From the NCBI GenBank assembly GCA_964036155.1, contig OZ038423.1, forward strand, positions 77,081,249-77,145,248: a DNA stretch of 64,000 bases, written 5' to 3'. Every line of letters starts with the position of its first letter. Within the stretch, counting starts at the first letter, position 1. Origin of the DNA: Diploscapter coronatus. Lineage: Eukaryota; Nematoda; Chromadorea; Rhabditida; Rhabditidae. Of this stretch, positions 10,970-24,819 are shown piece by piece. Position numbers and translations under genes: made by a program. A model generated the notes under the pieces. That model saw nothing but the letters and a program-made list of their open reading frames with translations. It did not search any database and was not told the origin of the DNA.

Positions 10970-13900
10970 TCACTGTTCGTCTTCCGGTACTTTTTCATCT
11001 GTAAGATTGTAGATCTCGAGAGGCAACGGTTCGACCTTCTTCGGGTTGATGATTCCCCGGAAGAGATCGCCACATTGAAGAGAAATGTCGACCAGCTGCA
11101 TCGTGGCTTCTTTCATGATGGCGAAGATTTGATCCATTCTCGTCTCATATTCCGACTTCAGATACCTGAAAAACTCATGATGGATTCTCATATACAGTGG
11201 CGAGCAAAAGCTTTGCATCGCCGTTATAATTTATGAGGAAAAGTTAGGAAATTGAATTTCTGCGCGTTCACTATGAAAAAATTATAGAATTTCTTTCAAA
11301 TTTAGAAACCATCTTTATCATAGAATATTTTACCAGTTTATTTGATTGTTGAAAATTGAATTTCATTTTTTTTCTTGAAAAAGTAGCAGATTTCAGCAAA
11401 AACCTCAATTTTTTCCAAGTAATTGAAATCTGACATCAATTTTAGCAAACCTTGTAAACTTTAGATAGTAATTTTCTACACTTACGCTTCGAGCAGAGTC
11501 CAGTATTTATTTCGCCAAAACTCCAACATGTAGTGGTCTTGCTGTGCAAGCTTGTCGTAGTGCTTCATATAGTTGAAGAGGGCGAGCACGAGCAGCAAAT
11601 TTGTGAGAATTCTATCATTTCGGAGTTCCTCTGTGAAGAGCATAAAGAATCTAAAGATGGATTGAATTTTTGCAAGAGCCTTCTAGACAAACTTCATGGT
11701 CTTCCGTTTCTGGCTCTCGTTGACTTTTCCATTGAGCATGTCGAACATATCGAACGGAATCGTCGTCACTGTCGTCGCCGTCTTCGCTACCCATCCTCGC
11801 AAGTACGGATTGTAGCGAGTCAGTCCGCGAACAGTCAGCAACTCCGTCATGTTGCCTAAGTTTGACAACTTCTAATCAACTAAATTCATTCTCCGCCTTA
11901 CCTTTCAGAATGGTGTACTTGCCGTCTTGCGAGATATTGTTAAATCCTGGAAGGCGCTTGGTCATTTTCACGATTCGTCTCATTGTGATATCCATGATGT
12001 TGAGCACGTCGTTCGCATTCTTCTCTTTCTGAAACGTAGGAATTTTCTTGGCATTAAATGGAAAAAAATTCTATCATGACTTCGGCCTTCGAAAAATGTG
12101 AAGTGTTGCAAATACTGCAGGATCTAATCAGCTCTCTCCCTATGATATTTTCATTTTTTCTACACAAAGCGTATCTCTCAACAAGTCTTTCATAAGGGAT
12201 GGCAAAATTGCAGAACTTGACTTCCTTCGAATTCGCGATACCTTCTGAAGGGACTCCAAGCTCTGCTTGCTGTCATCGACATTCTCCTCTTCCATGTCCA
12301 GAAATGCGGATTCCATTGCATTCAGCTTCATGGTATCATCCAGACTCATGTTCTGGTAGGTCCCAATGAAGATCTTCTCCTCTGGAGTCTTCGTGGACGA
12401 TTCAGGATTAGCTTGTGTACCAGCTTCTGTCAGTGGTTTTGTCGTATCAGACAGGAATCGTGGATCGAGGTTGACCATTGTGAGATGATGCTCCAAGGCT
12501 TCTTTCTGGTCTCGAAGCATCTCTCCGTGTCTAATGTAGGTCTAAATTGGAGGTAAATGCTGGATTTCTCTTTGAAGGGGCAACCTGTCTGTGCAAGTGA
12601 TCGAGTTTCGTCTGATAGGCTTCTTCGACTGGAATGACCAATTCTGTCATAATGTTGTGTTCTATGCGAGGACTGAAAAGTTTTAAGCCATTAAAATTAA
12701 CTATTTCAACTGCTCACTTGAAGCCCTGCTCGAAACTGTTGCCTGGTTGGATTGGGTTCGCTGGTCCTTGAGATCTTCCAGTGAGTTGAGTGAGAGTATC
12801 TGAATTCGTTACATTACGTGCTTTTGAACGATTCTTCAAGTTCTCGTAGATTACGTTTCATCTGATCAGTATCAATTGTAATCGCAACAAGTTTTCAATC
12901 TAATCTTTCTTGGCAGTTTTTTTTTTCTTTCCAGAAAAATTCAGTTCCGAGACAGTCGTTTGAAGTCAATGAAGAGAGATGCTTATAAAGACTATACTGG
13001 ATAGACTGCTGATGGAGAAAATTAATAGAATGAAATTGACGACTAGATGAACGCCTAATAGACCAGTTTTCGCGTATACTATTTCATAGAAGTATTGCAA
13101 CTAGTTTAACGGAAAAAGACCGACGGTCTCGCGGGAAAATGCGTCGACATTAATCATGTTTTGATGTCTATTTACCGAAATTAAAACACAGCAGTGAACG
13201 TCCCTGTATCTATCACAAGACCAAATCGATAATGCCGTTCAGTATCGTATCATCTTTAGGGGTGTCCAATGAATTTTTAGCATTTCAAAAGCTGACTCAA
13301 TTTGCCAAGATATCATCAAAGTCAAAGTCTAAGAAAAAAGGTGTAAAAATCCTAAGATGACAAACAGTTTTGTCCATCTCTGACTGTATGACGTTGCGAA
13401 GGTCTCTTACCATTCGGAGGACTTTGCATGATTGCATCCGTTTGATTGTTGTAGCATCCCAATTCAGTGTAGTTCTTGAATCTCTCTGGAGAGGTGTTGA
13501 TGTCAGTCAGAGAATAGTCAGGCGACGATGGCAGTACCGATGGCAATTGCTGGGTCTGCGCCTGCGGTGTCATCAGCGATGAAGTTGGTATTTCAGTTGG
13601 CGAATGCATTTCGACCGAGTTTGTCATCGAAGGTGAAGTTTGCTGCTGAAGTGGATCGATCGAGATGGAATTGCGCTTGACCAATGGATCAATGCCGGAA
13701 CTGCGTGGAATTTGGCTCAATAAGTGACGATACTCATCCTTCGATAGCATGACCTAAACCTTTCGATAGAAAAGACAAAGTTTTATGCAGAATGTACCGT
13801 ATCTCCTATTTCAACAGGCGTCGTTGGTGTCTGAATAGATGGAGTTGAGGAGCTGCTTGCTAGTCTGATTTTCTGTAGATGTGGCGAGATGTCACACTAA

Positions 13901-16900
13901 ACTATACTTCATTTTGGAGCTCTACTACTTTCGTCTTACAGAGCTAACAGAATCGGGAGTGGCTTTTTCGGTGGATGAAACTCTCGGCAACGAAGAAGAG
14001 TCGGTGGAAAAAGAGTTGGTTGGACTTAGCATTTGGTACTGAAATCGGAAAATTCATTTGAGTTTCAAGATCAGCCTCAAACCGAATGAGTAGGTGGAGT
14101 GAGAAGAGGCGAAGGAGTGGTTGTTGAATTGGAGTTTCTCGGGTTGTTGATGAAGAGACGCAGCGGCTTAGGTTCGAGGGTCGATGAGCTAGCCATGGAT
14201 TTGGCCAGAGCCTGTTGCTGGCGAACCAATTCCTAAATGTAAATGAATTTAAGTAAAATTTCAATGACTGCTTGGATATTTCAACCTATTAGACTAACAA
14301 GCCATTATAGAACTGCTAGAAATTTCAATTTTGAAAACTGCAGAATCAGAATTCTGAACACCCTGAGTCGTAACATTTTAAAATTTAATGCCTAGAGAAA
14401 TCTTCCTATTCTTAAATGGCTTGATGATTTCTAAATTCATGTTTGCAGCATGAATCTTACAATAGCAGCGGACTGCGTGCCGAGATGCATGTTGCTGATC
14501 GATGGAGGTGACTGTTGTGGTGGAATCGATGACTTCCTCTGCTGACTCCCCAAGTTGTTAAGTCGAGAGTTCTTGCGTCGACGCAACTGTTCTTCGTTCA
14601 GAATCCACTCCTTCTTCATGCCAACCTAAAATTTAGACCAATATCTTGGTTTCGCCTTCGAACATACAGTGAAGCACTTGCGAAGTCGACATTTCTGACA
14701 GAACCTTCGTGAGACGGAATTGATAGCGCAGTCGTCCGAATATGGACATTTGAATTCCTGAATTTCTATTTGAATTTTCATTCCTTGAACATGTTTGCAG
14801 TTGCTCGACTGCAAAATTTCTAAGTAGAAATGTTCAGAATTCGGAGAAAAGACTTGGGAAATTTGTAGCAATTTTTAAATTATTTGCCGAACACATAGAT
14901 TTTTGCATCATCATCTAAAAATTGCAACGTGTATTTCTGCGAACTTTCTCGTAAATGTCGCTGTACAAACTCAGCTAAAAATTCCACCTGAATGACCATG
15001 AAAAAGTCAGAAGCAGACGGTTAAAAACTGATAACTCAATGGAGAAATGATAGCGAAATTGTGTTACAATTTCCATATCAGAGGACAAGTTTTTGCACTC
15101 GAGTCTTATGCTAGACCGATGCATTTTGGAATTTCCTTGGTTGTATCTTGCAGTGCGGAAAAATGACTTTAAGATTGTCACTTTGACGCGAAGGTAACTG
15201 ACAATGAAATTCTCATCTCCCGATTACTGTACTTCCGCTATCTCTCACGGACAGAGGAACATACCTTTGGTCGTAGGGCGTTCCTCCTGAAGAACGCTTT
15301 GCATGACTCGCAGGTGATAACGTTGAAATTGTATCCAGTTGCGTGGTCATTGCAAACTCGACAGGTCTTGTGAGGACGACGAGTCTCCTGAACAATGTCA
15401 ATGATTGATATTCCCTCAAACACTCTCAGTCTTACTGCCTCAGAGCCACTTTCTGCACCGGTTTCGGGCGATTTCGGATTACCAGAATATGGGTCATTGC
15501 CCGATGACTCTCCCCGATTGTTCTGATCGTGAGAGGATGCCCCATAGCCTACAATTTCTTACACTAGAATTTATGATTAGTCTTCTTTGTCTGATCCCCT
15601 ACCACCGTTCCCATGAGCAGCACTTCCAATTGATGGTGGACTATGGATCACTGGATCATCGGGCGTTATCATTTGCGGCTGAAATTCGACTCGTTTTTTT
15701 CCATATTAACAAGTTGATTTATTCCATTTTCTCCCAGTTATCTTGCTATCTTTTTCATTGATTATGTTTTGTTTTCGGCAAACCGCGCGCGGTTTCACAG
15801 AGGGCATTTCCATTTGCTTGTTGTTTTTCTCCATTCATCTCTCCATTTCTGCTCTGCTTCTCTCCGCTGTGCCTCCCCCTCACATCATCCGATATTGTCA
15901 ATTTATCGCTTTTCCGTTGTTCGTTGTTTGCGCACGAAAATTTCGTGAGTCAGCTTCGGCACAGGTTTGTCTTCTAGTTTTAATAAAACTCCTAAACGCG
16001 TTTATATTTTGCTCGCGAACTCATACGTGCATGAACTTCCTTTTATCTCTGCTCTCTGATGTGCGCTCTATTTTTCTCGCCGGTTTCAGCATCTACGTCT
16101 CCGTGTTCACCCACACTATTTTTCTTATCCTTTTCGTCTCACTTCTCTTCATGTGCTACGCTCTTACATGCTCATGGACGTTCGCGAGCAAAGCATACAC
16201 GCGCCCTAAAGAGATGTCGAATATTCTGACGACCTTCATAGATTCACGTCCTTATCCCGATTCAAAGAACTTGGCCTTTATCACGTGACGCCTACGTTAG
16301 TAATAGAAGAATGGAAGGACCGTCGGCAGCACAAAAGACCAGCATAAAGACATAAAAACATCGCTGCTGCTGTTGCTGTTCTTTGCTCCCTTTTGCCCTT
16401 TACAATGAAGATTAAGAATGAGATCGGTTGGGCGAATTGTTGCTGCGTTTTTGCCCGAAGGCAACAATATCATGATGATTTCTTCGAAATTTGCAGTACT
16501 TTCAAAAGAGCGCAAAGAAGGCAATCGAAACTGAACATTTCTAATAGAAACAGACAGGAGAAGTGAAATTAGGTGATAACAAAAAGAACCCTAAAGCAGC
16601 TGACAATCAAAAGTGCGTGTCTGAGCGAGTAAAAATACAGTTTCAACTGGTCAGTCGTTTTTGCCCTTTGAAGAAGATATTAACACCTAAATGATGCTCT
16701 AGAAATTACGTTTGAAGGTTGAAGGATCAAGAGGCAGATTAAGTCAATAAGTTTAAGAGAGCACTTCAAGGTGCATGCAAAAATTGTAAATTACCGACGG
16801 AATAAGCTTGCTCGCCGAACTGATGTTGATATAATTGATGGTAGTTGGAGATAGTGGGGAGAATAGCCATGGGAAAAGCGGGGAAGGAGATGAGAAGAAG

Positions 16901-19900
16901 ACCGAGGCACTGCCTGTGGAGGATGAATGCAGACTAATCGGCACGAACGATGACAGATGCGCTAGCGAATCGGCACTCAGGGACATTTCCGGTTAGGTTT
17001 CGACGTAACACACAATTCCGAGAATGAAATATTGCGTGCAATGTGCAACAATATTTACAGGTCCTTTCAGTAGGTTGAGATGGTGTCAAATGTGCAAAAA
17101 TAGCTGGTGAAGCGAATCGATGCAATAATAATCAATCGCTACGCATTTTATTCGAATTCTTTCCAGAATGCGAATGAATGGACGATGAAAGAAGGGGAAG
17201 GGGCCGAGGCGATAGATACAAATTGTCTGGAAGAGAAAAATCAAGGCAGGGGAAATCAAAGCAGAAAGGGGGCGGAGTCGCGAGGCGAACAGTTTTTGGT
17301 GCTGCTGCTGCTGAGGTGTTTTTCCTCTGTTCAGTCTGACAGATGTGTAGACAATGATAGGCAAAGAGCGGCAAAAAATGGCTGTAAAAAGCTGTGGGAG
17401 AATCTTGAGTTTCGAAAACTCTACCGAATGTTTGTCCAATGTTCAAAAATTGCAGAAATGCAACAAGACATGTCGTGCAGTTTCTTTCGAGTAAATTGCA
17501 ACATGAAATAATCGCAGTCATTTTTCACCCCACCGATCTATTCATGCAATCTATTGCCCTTTCCAGGTATTTTTTTTGCGATTTAATGATAAGACAAAAG
17601 GCGAAAGCTCATGGCATCGAAAGAGCAGAAATTATCAGGCATTTTGCTATAAAAAATGATTGCTGAAAATGTTTCTTCTCTATCTTTGATTGCTGCGTCT
17701 GGAAAATACGTGCGCTGGCTGTCAATGAATCTTTTTTCAGAATGGAAATAACAACCAATGATTAATTTTGGAAGGAATCTTAAAATTTGCAATTTCGAAC
17801 AATTCAATAATGACGTCAGAGTTCGTCCCAAAATAGAACATAGGAAAAAAGCTCGAAAAAGTTTGCCGGCCTTCTTACCCTGTAAATGCTATTGAGCATG
17901 GACCAATTGAAGTACCCCTGCCCGATTGGGGGCGACTGACCGGAAATGTGATCGGTCTGGCCATGGGCAGAGGGCATGATCGAGGGATCTCCGGATATGG
18001 AACCAGAATTAGTTGAGCAAGAATTATGGCGAATGACTTTGGATGATGGCGGGAAGAACGCGTTCACATCAACCATACGATGATGCGAAACTGATTGTCC
18101 AAAAATTTGTTCTGTCTTGAAGCGGTTGTTGTTGTTGTTGTTAGAAAGAAATATTCACTGATAGTTGAATAAACTAGAAATAACTTGAGGTAGGTTGATT
18201 CAAAATGAGGTAGATCGGAAGAAAACAATGAGGTAGGAGAAGGTTGTATTCTGAGCCAACAATGACTCAAACTGGCCAGTAATCCAAGTTCCAAGTCAGG
18301 GTGAGACACTCACTGCATGCGTGGATCTTGAAATTAGTCGATTAATCGGGGAGTTATGAGCTCAAAAATGGAAAAAAAAAACGGTTTCAAACGACAAGCA
18401 ATGAAATCAAGAAAATGAGTATCACTCTTTCGTGACAAAGTCAATATAAACTTTTCATCCCGATGGGTGTATGCCACTGCGCACCACAAAATTTGATGCG
18501 CGGTGACCGCTGCCCGTTAGAAAGTACCATGCACCGTGTTCGTTGTGTTTGTGGTATCTTTCTAGTCATTATCTATCCAGAAATCTAGAATAATTTCTAA
18601 CTTCAATTGAGAAATATCGACTTTGTCAGAAATGAACAACGATTGATGTTCTAGTAGTCAAAGCAAATGCACTACAGTACTCATGATCCGAGGGTTAAGT
18701 ATGAGAAGGGAGGAGAGGGAAAACTCATAGCGTGTGTGCGCTCTCAAAGGGAAGCCTGCGGACGACGTGAAAAACAATCTAGAAGAGGGGAGGGAGGCAA
18801 GGAACGGAAATAGCAATGAAAAATATAAGTAACAGCGAAAAACAAACGAAAGCGTGAAGGGCAAAATACCATGAAGATCGATTTCCGACCAGAATCTAGA
18901 TTTATCGTGAAATTCATAGAATCGATCAATTCGATTTGTACTTCTATCTGTCACGGAAAGATGCGTGTATCAATTTAGTTTTAGGAGTACTGTAACAAGA
19001 ATGTAGATAGAGTGGAAGTTACTAGTAAGAAAACCATTCATAGATTATCACCCCTAGTATGTTCAATATCATATGATCGCAATAAAGTGAGCCTAAAATA
19101 GCACTCCGGAGTACCATTTCGTTCGATTCCATGATGATAATGCGCAAATTATGCATAAAATTTCACAAATAGTGCGTAAGATCGGCAAAATGGACTTCTC
19201 GATGAGGAAAAGACAGCTGTGCTGGTCGATTTCGAATTTATTTCTGAGATACTCGTTGGTTCTTTTCGTGCCTCGTTTTTCTCTTCTGCCGCTGATTCGA
19301 TGGATGGGGGACTGAGCACGAAAATACGCGCACATAGCACAGAACGAAGACGAAAAATTGGCACAAGCGAAAAACAACCGGAGTCGAGGGGTTCAGGCAT
19401 AAAGATGCGAAGTACGGTGAAAATAGTGAAGCAGATAAGGCAGACAGACAGTGAAACGGAGATGAAAGTTACGAGGGGCACCAGCACGTAAATAGTGCGA
19501 GTGGAAATGCGAAAGCGCACATGAAAAAACAGCTTGCAGAACGTGAACAAGCAGCAAAATAGTCACCAGGACTGCCTAATCAAGAATATGGCAGAATTGA
19601 AGCAGAAATGACTTCTTGCAATGGATACTAATAAGGAGCAAGTTGTTTCGAGAGTTACCGTAATCCCGAGTAGTTTGTGAAGTGAATAATCGGCAAAATT
19701 GAAAGGTTTCCTTTTCATAAAATCGAGGAAAACGAAACTCCTCCCACAGATATTCTCCGAATATCGCTACAAAAAAGTGGAAACCATTGGTCGAATTGCA
19801 AAATGACCAACGAATTGGCTACAATTTTAATGCACTCTATGAAATTAGAAAGATGAAAATGGCATTTCGATCAGCGAAAATGATAGGTGAATTTAATGAG

Positions 19901-22900
19901 CGCTGGGAGTAGTCCTCGTAAAGCATACTGTAGGCTTGCAAATGGATCGAATAAACTGAAATATTGAATGGGGAAAAGGAGGGCTAAACGAACGGAGGGA
20001 AAGGGGAAAAGAGTGGAGGAATGGCGGAACGCGCAGTGAAAAACAACCCTCGAGACTTGGAAATAGCGGGCATCAGCGGCGAGGAAAAACTAGAGGGAAC
20101 AAAAATGTACAATATGAAAAACGACGTATTATTCTCTATGCCAAGGAACGTGGGGACGCATACACATAACTGCAAAAACAGAAATGCAAAATCTGGGAAG
20201 GAATTGAGCCGCAATGAATGAATGGATGGATTGAATTCTAAAGATTGCGGAGACTGGTGCTGCCTCACGCGTAATCCCAAAAATCCCCTATATCCGATGC
20301 TGTGGTTATTAGAAATAGACCTTTTCATTATTATTGAGGCGATAAAAGCCGATTTCGTCGAACCGACATTTCAGTTATCCGCTTTAGTCGTTTTAGTCTT
20401 TACCTTGATAAAAAGATGTGGCAATTTTGATATCTGAACTGATATTTTAATCCTCTAACTTGGACTAATGGATTAGACAGTATTTGTTTGAAAGAGGTCA
20501 ACAAAAAACATCATTACAACCTCACGTATTCCATAGCTTCATTGAGTTTTCTTTCTATCATCTTTTCCAATTTGTAAAAGGCAGTAATTCATTGGAGACT
20601 AATTCAAGAATTTTCATTTCAATGCTGATAGTTGATTATTGTTTTCCCTGTCTTCTCTGTCACCCTTCAAGTGCCTGGCTTTTGGCGTAGTTCTCCATCG
20701 AACTGCACCTTCTTTACATCCATTTCCTGTATCCTCCGTTCTTCCATTAGAGGACGCTTCAGACGGACATCAGGCCGACCCGACAACAACTTTGTTCTCA
20801 AGGTAAAAGCAGCAGCAAGTTTTCGGGGTCAGATTGGCTTGTCTCTTGCCTTCTTGGGACTATGCATAAATCGATTTTCTCGAAAACATCCGCTCTCGTC
20901 CATTTCTTCCCTTCTTCTATCGTAAATGACTTATTTTCACTTGTCAAAATAAGCCATACACAGTAATTTCGAAGAATGAGGGAAAATTTTTGATTAAAAC
21001 CATTTTATGCGGATTTGTGGTGAAGTGAATTTGCAAAATATCTTCTGCAGCTACGAACGGAGATGATTATCAACTCAAGCAACAATTCCATTTTTGGACA
21101 TACAATTTTTCGAATTAGATATTTTCATTTGTTTTGAAGACACCCATTTCCGCTAACTTTATATTTTTTACCGAAGAATTTAGAAAAGAGAACACCGTCA
21201 TTTGCAACGAAATGGGTAGACATTGATAAGAGATTAATTGTGAGTGATTTGATAATGCGAACAGAAGAAAAATGGCGCTAATTGATAGAAAAAAAGAACA
21301 CCCAATTCGAACATTGAAAGAGAAGAGTATCAAATTGAGAAGGCTAAATTGCACCGACAGCAAAATACCAAAACAGCTAGATAAGTAGGTAAAGTGGCAG
21401 TCTGTTGTCCATTTGGTGGGCATTAAAAGCTGTGGCAGCATCTCAAATGCACTATGATAGAATGTTGAAAGTAATCAAATTTCCTTATGATTTTAGGCAC
21501 ATTTAATTCGTATTTTTTATTAAAGTTTTCGCATTTTACTGGCATAGTCAAATTGTTATTGAACCAAGAAACATACGTGTATGAATAAATGCCGACTATT
21601 TTGATAAAAAATTTTTGAATGAAATTTCAATACACACCCTTAGTCTTCGTCAGCGATTTGTTCAGTCAAAAATATTGCTGTAACTGTATTATAATGTAGA
21701 CCATTCAAATGTAGCTTCAGAATTTTTTCTGAAGAAAATAGATACTCCATCTCACTAAACGAATAGTTCTCGAGCATAACTTCGACTGTATTTCTGCAAT
21801 GCATTTGAAAGAAAACTATGGTCTTTACACCCAATTTATTTTTTTTTCTGTTAGTAATTCTGAAGTTGAGCGTCGATCTTTCGCTAATTTATTGACTTCA
21901 ATTCCATTCTCTATAATTCATTCTGATTTTTTGTTTGCCTGCCAGTGACCTTCTAATAGTGATACTCGTCTTTTTTCGCGATTCATCGAACGTTGATTGC
22001 AATCGCTTTGCGTTCCGTTGCTGTGAGCGCTGGCTGCTATGGTATGGAAAAGGAGTTGACCTGATTGCAGTTCAAACTATGCGTTGTTTCGAGCATTAAA
22101 GAGAATGGTGTATAGTATAACTCGAAGATTGAGAAGTAAAAGATAAGTTTCACAAATATTAAAAAAGTCGGCTCCTAAGGTGGATGCAAAACATCTAAAA
22201 CGGTTTTGCGTTAAAATCAGTCCATAATTGTTGCAGATACGGGCTTTCATGGCAAATTTTTTCGTCGAAAATCTACTCATTGTTTCAGGTGATGATTTTT
22301 TGCGACAGAGAATTCGGTATTTTCATTCGTTCTTCACGTAAGCTTTGTTTCAGAATTGCAACTTTTCGAGTCGCGGTTAACCGCAAGAAACGAGATAGTG
22401 TGCCTTATCGAGGGAGAAAAGAGTCCATCTTTTGCAGGACCATAGGAAAAACAGCGATATTTCTAGAGGAGCTATAGATTGTTTATACCTTGATAAAAGA
22501 TCTTCGAGGGACTTTGTTTTCGAAAAGTACGATTTATAAAACAACTATTCTTGGGATAGGTTTTTATTCTAGAAAATCCCGAATACGTCGTGTTTTGAGC
22601 GTTCCGATTCATCGAGCATGGCCGAATTTTATGCAGCATAAAATTATGCAAATACAAAAATACTCGGGTGCTATGGAAACGTTAAAATGTTCAACTCGTG
22701 TATTCTCATCGCTTAATTCGAACTTCCTTTGCTTCATTTCCCCCAAAAGAGGCTTATGCGGTCCGATTCACTTTTTCAAGGTAACTCACAGCGTTCGAGT
22801 CGCCTTTTCTATGTGAAAAGTAAAATCTTTGCGAGCGATGAAAAAATGGGAAAGGAATAGAAAAAAGATCGCCGCTGAAGGTCAATCTGTGCAAAAGGAG

Positions 22901-24819
22901 TCCAAGTTCGCTTTGAAAAAATTCTTCGAACGCTTTTCACTAATTTTTTCCTAACTCGTATAAATAGCGACAACAAGGAAATGGTGATTTAGTTTAATGA
23001 CTATTGAATCTCGTCAATATTCGATGAGTCCGAAACTTCATCGAGCAAAGAATCATTTGTATTATTTAACTTCAAATTTGAAAATCTGCATATTCATTTT
23101 TGCATAGATATTCTTTTGTGACATATTTAAATGCAACGAGGCGTAAAATTAATGACTCCGCAATTCCCTTAAAATATCAAAATAGAAAAAATAACTGACC
23201 AAAATATAGTCGCGAAGGAAGCTGATTGACATTTGATACATGAATATTAGCGAGAGAATTGTGGAAGAATGACTTCTGTCCACGCTTCAAGAATACAGTA
23301 ATAGATGACTTGGAGAAAATGCTCGTCGCGCTAGGAAAAAAGGCTATGTGATGCTGGAAAGTCCGCGTGGAGTTCCTACTACTTCTCCTTCTTCTTCTAC
23401 TGCATACCGTAAACAACATAGTAAAGAAGAGGTTAGATGTCGTCCTTCCGACAGAGATGGAGACAAAAACGCGATGCAAAATGGGGTTAAGGCGACCAAC
23501 CAAATTCCCAGATGGATCATTTCGAAGAGGAGAGTGAATAAAAACGATGGGATAACAAATAGTAATCAGTTCTGCGAGCGATAATGGCACTGCTGAGGAG
23601 TTCGCGAGAGGGATGCGATCGACGAAATTGAGAAGAACATTCGGAAATGACCTTGGCGACGAAGCACCAACATATACCGACTGTGAGAATAGTTAGGACT
23701 TTTCTAGGCGCATAGTAAGTGGATGACAAGGGCATAGTGTTTTGACTATAAAAATCTCTAAATTTTGCATCATTCACAACTGGCAGCAATCGCTCAATGA
23801 AAATGAAGCATCTTCTTGATAAATTATCACTAGACTCACTTCTTTTCAGAGAAAATTCCCTCCTCAATTAATCGTGAATCAGTCCTACAGCAATGTGGAG
23901 GGTCCTGCAAAAATCAACGATCAACCTTCTATTACCGACCGACTACAGAGGATTATTTGAGAGTTGATCGCCGATTTTTGCAGGACTCTTCACATTGATG
24001 TAGGACTGATCCACGATTAATCGAGAAAAGGATTTTCGCCGAGTTTTTCCAAATTACATCGCAAAATTAAAAAAAAAAAATCTTCCTTGCAACTAACCTC
24101 ACTCCCATCATCTTCATTATCACTACCCGGTGGGCTCGGCTTCTTTCGGCTGCCAGGGACTGTCTTCGACTTGGTTTTCTTTTTGTGGCAGTTCTTTTCG
24201 CTGGACAGTCGGCACTCGTCAAAACTCGCATCCAAGTCGTCATCGAAGTCACTACCCGCGCACTTCGTATGTCGACGACGACGTCGTATCTGGATTTTTA
24301 ATATGAGACTTGCGTTCTCAGATCGACCGAATAAGTGGCCTGTCACAGGCGGTGAATAGAATGTATTTTCAAGCAATTTTACGTAATTTCTGGATAGATT
24401 CGAATTTTGAGAATCGGATAACTATCAGAATTTTTTACATTTGTTCCCATTCAAATTGGTAACTTTGGCCATTTTTTGAACTGATACTAACACTGAACCT
24501 AGTGACACTACGAAAGCTTGACACCTAAACTGGCATCAGTGTCACGATGTTACTTCCTTAGCCTCATACAAAGATAGAATAACTCCGCTTTAATTTTTTT
24601 TTATAGAATCAGAACCTTGAGAAAAATCTTCACTATTCACTAGTTATTGAAATTTATATTTCTACGCGAAATATATTAATCTAGATAATGCAGAAGAACT
24701 GAATGAAAGTGAAACTTCGAGAAGAAAACGAAAGAAAAACTTTCATCACAACCTAACATGGCTACTTCTTCAATTTATCGTTTAAAATTGTCATGACGTA
24801 CCTTTTTGACAACCGACAT
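10970..24819 (-). CDS. daf-12: DAF-12-type nuclear hormone receptor (steroid receptor)
   Basis: This is a ligand-controlled nuclear transcription factor. The start exon 24819-24802 (MSVVKK) joins exon 24289-24098 (basic RRRRRH, then acidic, ending [14 protein letters not shown]). An intron of about 8.4 kb follows. The exon at 15678-15603 encodes [14 protein letters not shown], the segment preceding the DNA-binding domain in C. elegans DAF-12. Exon 15548-15436 leads to 15387-15265, the first zinc finger ([18 protein letters not shown]) and P-box ([15 protein letters not shown]). Exon 14757-14668 carries the second finger ([20 protein letters not shown]) and 14625-14461 the C-terminal extension ([20 protein letters not shown]). 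Exons 14232-14083, 14038-13940, 13872-13798 and 13753-13411 form the Ser/Pro/Gln-rich hinge. The ligand-binding domain spans about 12840-10970 ([14 protein letters not shown], then [19 protein letters not shown]). The stop is at 10970-10972. In C. elegans DAF-12 binds dafachronic acids and controls dauer arrest. One or two hinge-to-LBD junctions remain uncertain. Confidence 0.93.
15388..15435 (-). other. 48-nt stop-free daf-12 intron directly before the DNA-binding domain
   Basis: The intron runs from donor GTAAGA (15435) to acceptor GTTCAG (15388). Its length is a multiple of three and it contains no stop in the receptor frame, so retention would insert 16 residues ([16 protein letters not shown]) just before the first zinc finger. 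The spliced form joins GSEA to ETRRPHKTC, which fits the family. Confidence 0.5.
17879..18076 (-). CDS. daf-12: alternative first coding exon of daf-12
   Basis: The ATG at 18076 opens 66 codons ([20 protein letters not shown] ... [12 protein letters not shown]). The exon ends in phase 0 at a consensus donor (AGG/GTAAGA) at 17878. Phase 0 matches the acceptor of the shared exon at 15678, so it could replace the two upstream exons and give a receptor with a Ser/Gly-rich N-terminus. It lies inside the 8.4-kb intron, implying an internal promoter. C. elegans daf-12 also uses more than one promoter, but this exon's sequence is not one I recognise. Transcript evidence is needed. Confidence 0.55.
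23867..24021. repeat. fold-back repeat with 59-bp arms in the daf-12 long intron
   Basis: The arms 23867-23925 and 23963-24021 are inverted copies differing at about 6 of 59 positions, with a 37-base loop. Both ends read ATTAATCGTG. It is a strong hairpin former, and MITE-like. Confidence 0.8.

Noticed and set aside
15743..16288. 181-codon hydrophobic ORF on the + strand inside the daf-12 intron
   Set aside because: It lies in a pyrimidine-rich tract, where Leu, Phe and Ser codons arise by chance, and has no domain, exon structure or start context.
23177..23867. Two overlapping minus-strand ORFs (137 and 116 codons) with hydrophobic stretches, as a possible nested receptor gene in the daf-12 intron
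   Set aside because: They overlap in different frames, show no receptor motif, and are not joined by good splice sites.
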